A DNA stretch of 64,000 bases, taken from positions 3,224,001 to 3,288,000 of the forward strand of contig NZ_CP058348.1 in NCBI RefSeq assembly GCF_013752535.1. The letters are read 5' to 3'. The first letter of the stretch is position 1. The number at the start of each line of letters is the position of its first letter. This stretch comes from Bdellovibrio sp. KM01 (GTDB lineage Bacteria > Bdellovibrionota > Bdellovibrionia > Bdellovibrionales > Bdellovibrionaceae). This document shows positions 16,689 to 24,700 of the stretch, one piece after another. Made by a program: the position numbers and the translations under genes. The notes beneath the pieces were generated by a model. The model ran no database searches. It was not told the DNA's origin and saw only the letters and a list, made by a program, of their open reading frames with translations.

Positions 16689-17300
16689 ATGCAGAAAGAT
16701 CTAATAGGGTTATCGGATCTTGAACTGGTTGAAAAAGTGAAGTCTGGAGACAGAAGATCTTTTTCCGAACTCGTGAAACGACATCAGAGAAGTGTACTGC
16801 GACTGAGTTTGAGATTCATGAAGGATACGGATGCCGCTGAGGACGTGACTCAGGAAGCTTTCATCAAAGCTTACGAAAAACTAAATTCCTTTGAGGGTCG
16901 TGCTTCTTTCAAGAGCTGGTTATTTCAGATCGCGGTAAATACTGCACGCAACAAATTGCGCGAATTCAAAAGAGACACTGTTGATTTTGAAGATGCTAAT
17001 TTGGCAGTAGATGCGGAGGCTGAAAACACTCTCGTTCACACGGCGGTTGCTGACATCCTTCAGAAAGAAGTAGAAAAGCTGCCGATGAAACAGAAAACAG
17101 CTTTGGTTCTGCGCGTGTATGAGGATCTTAGCTTTAATGAAATTGCTGATATTATGGAATGTCCATATGACACAGCTAAGGCGAACTACCGCCATGCCTT
17201 ACTAAAACTACGTCAGACTTTTGAGGAACAAAATGACCTTAAAAGCTGGAGTGAAGAAGTTGGTGGCTTCTTCCAAACATACGCAGAAGCGGAAGGATAA
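16689..17300 (+). CDS. ECF-type RNA polymerase sigma factor
   Basis: 203 residues with the two-domain group-4 sigma layout. Sigma2 (about 25-90) contains DAAEDVTQEAFIKAYEKL and SFKSWLFQIAVNTARNKLR; sigma4 (about 130-185) contains LPMKQKTALVLRVYEDLSFNEIADIM (in parts) and the recognition helix YDTAKANYRHALLKLR. It heads a four-gene operon with a membrane anti-sigma candidate eight bases downstream and a periplasmic protein after that, as in CnrH/RpoE-type systems that sense envelope stress or metal. Expression may depend on sigma54 through the promoter at 16548. Confidence 0.92.
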   Translation: MQKDLIGLSDLELVEKVKSGDRRSFSELVKRHQRSVLRLSLRFMKDTDAAEDVTQEAFIKAYEKLNSFEGRASFKSWLFQIAVNTARNKLREFKRDTVDFEDANLAVDAEAENTLVHTAVADILQKEVEKLPMKQKTALVLRVYEDLSFNEIADIMECPYDTAKANYRHALLKLRQTFEEQNDLKSWSEEVGGFFQTYAEAEG

Positions 17301-17307
17301 AAAGCGA

Positions 17308-17790
17308 ATGGATCAAAGAGAGACCATGAATCGTTTAGATAAAGTCCGCAAAGGTCTTAAGGCAAATGACGACCTTGAGATGACTATGAGTGATGATTTT
17401 TTTGATCGGCTCCATGATAAAATTATGATGGAAGTCGAACAAAAGGTGATCGAGCCAACACCGATGTTGATGCGACCGCGAAATATGTTGCGCGCACATT
17501 GGCGTGGTTGGCTTTATCCTACCGGGGGACTTATGTCTGTCGTTTTAGCAGCGACACTCTTGGTTCCTCATATGGCAAAAGTAAATCAGGGTATGCAGCG
17601 TGCCGGCTTACTAAGCGATGGCCGCGAAAGAATTGTCACGGAAGCGATTTTATCACCTGAAGACTTGTCCCAGACTTTAATCTCCAGTCAGACGGAATCT
17701 GACTTTTTTGTGGACGTAGCCAGCGAATCATCTCAAACTTTAACGATAGCTAAACTCAATAAAATTGTGGGTGGTCGAGCAACACGCTGA
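17308..17790 (+). CDS. Probable membrane-bound anti-sigma factor
   Basis: 160 residues from the ATG at 17308, which has GGAAGGA upstream. The frame stays open upstream to 17221, but that would overlap the sigma gene by 80 bases. It has a charged cytoplasmic N-terminal region (MTMSDDFFDRLHDKIMMEVE), one membrane segment (GWLYPTGGLMSVVLAATLLV, about 73-92), and a periplasmic C-terminal part rich in Ser/Thr. The anti-sigma role rests on topology and position right after the ECF sigma gene; there is no recognisable zinc-binding anti-sigma motif. Confidence 0.7.
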   Translation: MDQRETMNRLDKVRKGLKANDDLEMTMSDDFFDRLHDKIMMEVEQKVIEPTPMLMRPRNMLRAHWRGWLYPTGGLMSVVLAATLLVPHMAKVNQGMQRAGLLSDGRERIVTEAILSPEDLSQTLISSQTESDFFVDVASESSQTLTIAKLNKIVGGRATR

Positions 17791-17801
17791 CCCTCCCAAG
17801 G

Positions 17802-18305
17802 GTGAAGATCGTGCGCTGGATTTATTCTGCTTTCATTTTAACAACATTCTTGATGCAGCCTCTGGCTGTTTTCGCCCAAAGCGCACCGTCAGGGGCCAAG
17901 CGAAACCAGCTTGAGGAGCTCATGATTTGGAAAATGAGTGACGAGCTGAAACTTTCAGCGAACGAAGAAAAAAAATTCTCTGAGATCATCAAGGATCTCA
18001 ACAAACGAAAATCAGAACTAAGTAAAACTCTTCAGTCATCCTTAGCATCACTAGGAAACATCAAAGATGCCAAGAAACTTGAAGCAGAGTTCTCCTCTTA
18101 CAAAAAAAGCTTACAGGCATTTAACAAAATCAGCGAAGAAGAGCTGGATAAACTAAAACCACTCCTGGGGACTGAACGCACTGTTCAGTATCTGCAAATT
18201 AAGCAAGATATCGCGACCAGAATCAAAGCGACCTTGACCAACCCAGATGCTCCATTGAAAGATGAGAAGAAGCCACTGCCGGCTCCTAAATTAATCATCG
18301 AGTAG
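17802..18305 (+). CDS. Periplasmic helical protein, possible sensor of the ECF system
   Basis: 167 residues with a signal peptide (cleaved near VFA|QSA) and an almost wholly helical mature part (WKMSDELKLSANEEKKFSEI and a following Lys/Glu-rich stretch). Such small exported helical proteins beside ECF operons resemble CnrX/ZraP/CpxP-type sensors, but no metal-binding His cluster is visible. The start is a GTG at 17802; a second GTG at 17811 with AAGGG upstream is equally plausible. Third gene of the operon. Confidence 0.65.
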   Translation: MKIVRWIYSAFILTTFLMQPLAVFAQSAPSGAKRNQLEELMIWKMSDELKLSANEEKKFSEIIKDLNKRKSELSKTLQSSLASLGNIKDAKKLEAEFSSYKKSLQAFNKISEEELDKLKPLLGTERTVQYLQIKQDIATRIKATLTNPDAPLKDEKKPLPAPKLIIE

Positions 18306-18312
18306 AATCCCT

Positions 18313-18798
18313 ATGTCCCTGCAATTGTCATTTTCTATCGCCGACAAAACGACGACGATTTCGCTCAAAGGACCTTTGAACGAATACTCATCCGCATTGG
18401 ATGGTGTGGAAGTGAATCCGCAGTTTGATTTGAATTTAGATTTAAAAGATCTCACTTCGATCAATTCATTAGGAATCAGAAATTTTCATTCGTGGATTTA
18501 CAGCATTGAATGCCAGCGTTTGCGACTGCTTCACTGTCCGCGTGTTTTCGTTCATCAACTCAATCTTGTGAACGGCTTCTTACCGCCGAAAGCAGAAATT
18601 GAAAGCTTCTTTGTTCCCTATTTTTCAGAAGCTTCTGGAGAAGAAACCTCGGTGCTATTCACCAAGTTCTTGGAATACAAATCGGTGGATGGAAAAACCA
18701 AAATCAGCTTCCCAAAGGTAACAGATTCGCAAGGAAACCCCATGGAATTAGACGTTCTTGAGGAAGTTTACTTTCGTTTCCTGGATTTCTACAGCTAA
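18313..18798 (+). CDS. STAS-like domain protein
   Basis: 161 residues without signal or membrane segment. Residues about 35-60, LNLDLKDLTSINSLGIRNFH, resemble the STAS pattern (strand, D, then xSxGLR) found in anti-anti-sigma factors. The usual phospho-acceptor Ser is in INSLGIR. It starts seven bases after the periplasmic-protein gene, so it belongs to the ECF operon. A role in partner switching is possible but the C-terminal 60 residues are unfamiliar. Confidence 0.5.
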   Translation: MSLQLSFSIADKTTTISLKGPLNEYSSALDGVEVNPQFDLNLDLKDLTSINSLGIRNFHSWIYSIECQRLRLLHCPRVFVHQLNLVNGFLPPKAEIESFFVPYFSEASGEETSVLFTKFLEYKSVDGKTKISFPKVTDSQGNPMELDVLEEVYFRFLDFYS

Positions 18799-18907
18799 CT
18801 AAACAACTCCTGGAGCACTAGAGCCGCGCGGAATTCACGGCTCAGCGCAATAATTAATGCAAAATTCTGATTTGTGTGGCGACATGTTCCCTATTCAAGG
18901 CGGTAAC

Positions 18908-19549
18908 ATGTCCATGACATTTAAAATCCTTATTTCGACTCTTCTTTTGAGCTTTTCATTTTCTGCGTTCGCAGGTGATGAGCTGCAAAATGGTGGCGAC
19001 ATTATCGCTTGCCCTGGTCTTGAAATTCCAGCTTACAGATCTTTGGACCTTTACGAAGGCAAGATGGTTTACAATCTGGAACCTGCATTGATCGACCAAA
19101 ACGATTACCGCGTGATTGTCAGCAAACTGATTGATCGTATTGAAAAATTTGATATCAACCGCGCTAAGCTTTACCGCGTGTTCTTAAAAAACTTTGCATC
19201 TGAAGTGCAAATGATTCCTGGCAGTGAATTCGGCAACGTTAAAGACGAAGGATTTATCACCCTTCCTCAAGGTTGCGAGCTTCAACAAGCTGCCGCACAA
19301 TTTCGCAGACCAACACCAGAAGGCATCAAATATATTTTCAACAGCAACATTTGGTCTAACATGAGCACAATGACTCGTGCTGCTTTGGTATTGCACGAGA
19401 TTGTGTACCGTGAAGCCTTGATGCCTAAAACAGGTCCTGCGACTTCTGCAAAAGTTCGCTATTTCACAGCCTATATTCATTCGTCGAAAATGGTGAATGG
19501 ATCGAGTGCAGATTATGCCAAAGCTAAGGCCTTTGCTGGGTTCAAGTAA
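18908..19549 (+). CDS. Secreted protein of unknown function
   Basis: 213 residues from the ATG at 18908, which has AAGGCGG upstream and starts a clean signal peptide (MTFKILISTLLLSFSFSAFA). The mature part begins GDELQNGGDIIACPG; a conserved-looking C-terminal segment, RAALVLHEIVYREAL, contains His-Glu that could bind metal, though it is not a full HExxH. A longer frame back to 18857 lacks support. The TAA ends exactly one base before the stop of the convergent gene at 19550, with no terminator between. Confidence 0.7.
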   Translation: MSMTFKILISTLLLSFSFSAFAGDELQNGGDIIACPGLEIPAYRSLDLYEGKMVYNLEPALIDQNDYRVIVSKLIDRIEKFDINRAKLYRVFLKNFASEVQMIPGSEFGNVKDEGFITLPQGCELQQAAAQFRRPTPEGIKYIFNSNIWSNMSTMTRAALVLHEIVYREALMPKTGPATSAKVRYFTAYIHSSKMVNGSSADYAKAKAFAGFK

Positions 19550-21685
19550 TCAGTAGCCCCGGAAAAACCAAGGGGTGCTGCTGCATTTAACCAATGTCGA
19601 GCCGGCAGACCCAGCGTTTTTTCCAGTACCCCCTGCGACACTTAGTGTTCCGCTGTAGCTGCCCGTACAATAAATCGCAATACGTCCGCCGCCGCCACCG
19701 CCCCCACGCACCAAACCATTTCCGCCTTTAGAAATAATTCCGTTTGAAACAGAGTTGATGTTTTTTGCCGTGATCCAAATACTTCCGCCAGAACCACCAC
19801 CACAATAATAATCGTTGATTTGATCTCCGCCAGACGCCGAAAGAACTGCTCCAGCGTTGATCGTAAGATTATTGGTAATCACAAACTTAATCGCACCGCC
19901 ACCCGTACCACCTAAGCCATCAGCGACCGTTCCGCAACCACCACCGCCCGAGCCTAAATCCACAGGAGCTGTCGAGGATCCATATGCCGCGCCCCCGGCG
20001 CCACCTTGCCCCGCACCACCGGCTCCGCCATAACCACCACCACCGCCACCGTTCGCATTCGCAATACCTTTTCCGGTACCGGTATTAGCAGCATTACCTT
20101 CATTCGCGGCAACAATGGCGTTACTTGCAAGTGTAATGTTGTTATAGGTGTAAGTTCCATTTTGAATCGAGCTGGTCGTTGGCAACAGCAAATCGTTTGT
20201 CGTAGTATTTATAACCACGGCCGAACCTGGCGTGGCACCGTCTGGCCAACCAGCACTTCCAATTGCCGCAGTAATCGTCAAGGATGTGCTATAAGAAGTT
20301 GTGTAGTAAATTGCAATGCGACCCCCACCACCGACTCCGCCGTAGGCATACGATGCATCCCACGCACCATCGCCGCCATTCGCAGCAATTGTTCCAGAAC
20401 CAGCAACAGAATCAGCGACAATCCAGATACTTCCACCCGATCCGCCACCTGGATAATAGTCGTCGTACCACCACGGATCAGTACCGTTTGAAGTCAAATT
20501 CCCATCGACGGTTAATGTGCCCGTAAGAACCAACTTGATAGCTCCCCCACCTCGGCCCCCTAGTCCATTGCTACTTCCGGTGTTTGCTCCACCCGATCCC
20601 TGATCGGTCGGCTCCAACATGTTGCCATAGGTTGCACCACCTAAAACACCAACATAGGCTCCACGACCGCCATAACCTGCTCCACTCCCATAATAAGTTC
20701 CATTTGTGGTGCCCTTGCCGGTACCAACGCCCGCCTTCGAGCCATGGGCATTATTCCAAAGAGTCACACCACTTGAAATGGTCATGTTACGGAAGTTATA
20801 GGTTCCATTTGAAATCGAGGAGCTTCTGTAAATGAAAAGATCATTGTTCACGTAGTCTATCCAAAAAACTGATCCTTCACTCGCTGTCCAAAATGCCGAA
20901 CTCGTGCCTGGATTGGCCGTCGCATTTCCCGAAAACGTAGTGGTCGCATAATTGATGGAGACTCGGCCGCCACCGCCAGCGCCCTTGGCGTTTGCACTAT
21001 TTGAACCGTTCGCTCGAACCGTCCCCGCCCCAGCAAACACAGCCGCTTTGATCCAAATACTACCACCGGCACCTCCGCCACCTTTGACACCGGCTGCGAC
21101 GGAATCAGTTCCGTTCATCGTGATTGTACCAGCGACCGTCATTGTTCCCGACACATCGAACTTAATAGCTCCTCCGCCGGGCCCCGAGCTTGATTGCATA
21201 CCACCAGGAGACCCTAAAGTTATTGGGGAAACCGGATCACCATATGTCGTACAAAAATCGTAAGTATTATCCAACCCGCCAAAGCCGCCATGACATCCAC
21301 CAGAAGATGCAGTGCCACTGATGGTTCCAGCCCCCGGGCCAGACGTACCGGAGTATCCTTTTCCATCACCAGTAACAGTTCCATTGATAGTCACCGTGTT
21401 AGCAATAATGGTGACGCCTGTGCCAGCCGTCGTATCAGAGAGAACCGTTAAAGTTCGCGAACTGTTCACAATCAGAGTTGAGAATGTATAAGTACCGGGA
21501 TTTAAAGTCACCGCGCCTGTGATCGTCACAATGCCCGAGGAGGTATAGTCGCCGGGTGATTGAGTCACACCTGTCCAGCTGACATCGGCACGTGCGTTTA
21601 CAACGGCAAAGAGCATGGATACGAAAAGCCATGCCTTGAAAGAATATGTATTTGAATAAAACTGCTTTATACTTTCCATACACAT
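19550..21685 (-). CDS. Large secreted glycine-rich repeat protein (beta-helix-like)
   Basis: 711 residues. A signal sequence (AWLFVSMLFAVVNARA) leads to a mature part of at least three long imperfect repeats. Each repeat has short strands (NGTYTYNNITLASNAIV), a Gly/Ala/Ser-rich stretch (GGGGGGYGGAGGAG), a GGGAIK segment, a TLTVDG-type strand, and GGGSGGSIWI followed by GGGGRIAIYY. The periodicity suggests a parallel beta helix or adhesive filament. Start is the ATG at 21685 or the ATG six bases later. It follows the fibre-like gene by 38 bases on the same strand and is probably co-transcribed with it. Confidence 0.75.
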   Translation of the reverse strand: MCMESIKQFYSNTYSFKAWLFVSMLFAVVNARADVSWTGVTQSPGDYTSSGIVTITGAVTLNPGTYTFSTLIVNSSRTLTVLSDTTAGTGVTIIANTVTINGTVTGDGKGYSGTSGPGAGTISGTASSGGCHGGFGGLDNTYDFCTTYGDPVSPITLGSPGGMQSSSGPGGGAIKFDVSGTMTVAGTITMNGTDSVAAGVKGGGGAGGSIWIKAAVFAGAGTVRANGSNSANAKGAGGGGRVSINYATTTFSGNATANPGTSSAFWTASEGSVFWIDYVNNDLFIYRSSSISNGTYNFRNMTISSGVTLWNNAHGSKAGVGTGKGTTNGTYYGSGAGYGGRGAYVGVLGGATYGNMLEPTDQGSGGANTGSSNGLGGRGGGAIKLVLTGTLTVDGNLTSNGTDPWWYDDYYPGGGSGGSIWIVADSVAGSGTIAANGGDGAWDASYAYGGVGGGGRIAIYYTTSYSTSLTITAAIGSAGWPDGATPGSAVVINTTTNDLLLPTTSSIQNGTYTYNNITLASNAIVAANEGNAANTGTGKGIANANGGGGGGYGGAGGAGQGGAGGAAYGSSTAPVDLGSGGGGCGTVADGLGGTGGGAIKFVITNNLTINAGAVLSASGGDQINDYYCGGGSGGSIWITAKNINSVSNGIISKGGNGLVRGGGGGGGRIAIYCTGSYSGTLSVAGGTGKNAGSAGSTLVKCSSTPWFFRGY

Positions 21686-21723
21686 TACGTCCCAATAAGT
21701 TCAAACAATGATTTCGATTTCAA

Positions 21724-24700
21724 TTAGTTCGCGTAACCGCTGCTCCAATTCACATAAACTTTTGTGCCCACACGCATGAACGAGTAAACCGCATTCGCGC
21801 CAGAAGCCGTGGCATTAGCTGGTAAGAAATAAAAGTTTCCAGAACCCGCTGTACCTGACAAAGTATCTGGCGACGTTTGACCAAAGGTACATGATGCCGA
21901 GAATGTCGTCGAAGCCGTGATCGCCAATGTATATACACCACCATCACGCATATTCGAGAACGTCAGTTGCGAACCACAGTTTGTCGTCACGCTTTGAGTA
22001 TTACCACGGCTCCAGTCGATTGTTGTCGTTGTGCCGTTATCGTAAGAAGCACCACGAATCGAACCATTGACTTCAAGCTTGTCATTGGCTGCGGCACCCG
22101 TACCGATACTTACGTTACCATTTGCTGACGCCACTTGAATGCGGTCACTATTACCCGCTCTGATTTTAAAATCGAAAGCATCATTTGTACCGACACTTGC
22201 AGCAGAACCGAACGAGTTACCACCGTTCACCAGAATGCCTGCACCCGTTAGCGTTGTCGCACCTGTACCACCTTTAGCAACTGGAACCACAGATCCAAAG
22301 TTCGCAGGGTCCACACTGATTGTACCCGAGCTTACCGCAAGTCCCGTTCCGACAGTCACCACACCAGCCGTTGAAGTTGTTGCTGCATTTACAGAAACCG
22401 TTGGAGTTGTTGTTCCAGTGATAACGATCGGCAAAGTTCCAGAAACACTGGTCACTCCACCAGTTGCCGCCGCCCATTTCACACCGCCTGCTGCTGAGGT
22501 ATCGACAGTCAGTACCTGACCGTTCGTAGAACTTGCAGGAAGGCGAACGTTGTTAGTGCCGTCAAACACGATCAAATCACCTTTAGCTGACATTGGAGAA
22601 AGTGCATCGAATGCGCCCAGTTTCGTCGAAGCTCCCGTACCGCCGCTTGCGATTGGCAAGACACCCGACAAGGAAGAAGCCACGATATTAGTCAGTAATG
22701 AACCATCGATCGCTGGAAGTTTATTACTTGCTCCCACCGCCACGATTTTGCCTGTTGTTGTTCCCGTATCGACAACCAATGACCCAGAGCTCAATGTTAA
22801 ACCCGCACCATATGATAGACCCAAATCAGAGCCCGTTACATTCAGTGGAGCCGCGGTTCCCAGAGCAGCATATGTCCCCGCACCTGTTCTTTGTACGATA
22901 CCGGTTCCGGTGATCGTGGTGATATCTGTCGCTGTTGGAGAAGCCCACTTGATACCATTTGCCGCTGCCGCATCCACGACCAATACTTGGCCATCGGATG
23001 AACCCACCGCCAAAGACACACTGTTCGTACCGTTATGTGTAACGATCGAACCTTTTGCCGCCAATGGAGAAAGCGCATCAAAGCCGGCAGTCTTAGTAGA
23101 CTGACCCGTACCACCCTTAGTGATCGGTACGACGGCAGTGAAATTTGTAGGATTCACAGCTAAGTTCGCGGCATCGACACTTACTAAACCAGCGGTCACA
23201 GACAAGCCGGAACCCACTTGCATAATACCTTTTGCAGATGTGGATGCATCACCAGGAGCCGTGCCGGTAGCGTCATCCGCCATCACCCAGCTTCCAGATT
23301 GGTATTTCAAAATTTTTCCATCAGCGATACCGGTCGTATCGACTGCAGCACCTTTGATTTTATCAACCGACGTAGCACCCTGTGTGCCGCTGACGTCACC
23401 GGCCAACGAACCAGAGAAGTTCGTTACCGAAGTGGGAGAATTAATCCACTGCAAACCACCGGCTGTCGAAGAAAGAATTTGTCCCGCTGTACCCCGTGCA
23501 ATGCGCACATTGTTTGTACCATCGGAAGTCACCAGATCTCCCGCGGTCGTCAGTGGTGAAAGGGCATCGAAAGCGGCGGTTTTAGAAGACTGACCCGTAC
23601 CACCCTTTGAAATTGGAACCACTGCAGAAAAGTTTGCGGGATTCACCGCCAGATTGGCAGCATCAACGCTCACCAAACCAGCAGTCACGGATAAGCCGGA
23701 TCCAACCTGCATGATACCTTTCGCAGACGTGGAAGCATCACCAGGAGCAGAACCCGTCGCATCGTCAGCCATTGTCCACTTGGTACCATCGTATTTAAGA
23801 ATTTTTCCTGTTGCGATACCAGTTGTATCAACAGTTGCGCCTTTGATTCTATCAACAGAGGTCGCACCTTGTGTGCCGCTTACGTCACCCACCAAAGATC
23901 CGCTGAAATTTGTCGCCGTCGCAGCGCTTGCAGCAACCACACCCGTCAACTGAGAACCATCAACAGCAGGCAATTTTGCAGAGCTATCCAATTGCACGAT
24001 TTGGTTTGCAGCGGTACCCATATTCACTTTGGCCACACCAGACGTGATCGAAATACCTGAAAGTGCCGCACTCGTATCGAATTGCACGATACCTTTGACT
24101 GAGTAAGAAGAATCCACAGGCGAGCCGCCTGTCGCGTCGTCAGCCATCACCCAGTTACCCGATTGATATTTCAAAATTTTACCGTCAGCAATACCCGTAG
24201 TTACGACTGGAGAGCCTTTGATTTTATCTACTGAAGTCGCCCCCTGAGTGCCGCTGACGTCACCAACCAAGGAACCCGTAAAGTTCGTAGCTGAACCTGC
24301 AGTTGTTGCAGAAGAAGCGACAACGCCAGTCAGTTGTGAACCATCCACAGCCGGAAGTTTGTTTCCCGTATCCATCGCCACGATTTTACCCGTCGTCACA
24401 CCCGTGTCGACAACCAAAGAACCCGCACTTGTCGTTAAGCCCGTACCATATGCCAAACCAATACTTGAACCCGTCACATTAATTGGAGCCGTTGTCCCAA
24501 GAGTTGCATAGGTCCCCGCACCCGTTCTTTGCACGATACCTGTACCAGTGACAGTGGTAAGATCCGTTGCAGTGGGCGCAGCCCATTTGATTCCATTAGC
24601 AGCTGCAGAATCCACCATCAACACATGACCGTCCGTGGAGCCTACTGCCAACGCCACGTTGTTAGAGCCGTCATGAGTGATAATGCTGCCTTTCGCCGCC

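Noticed and set aside
22139-24511. Series of plus-strand frames rich in Pro/Thr/Val opposite the fibre gene
   Set aside because: They arise because the Gly/Ala/Thr-rich repeat DNA stays open on the reverse strand; no starts with ribosome sites.
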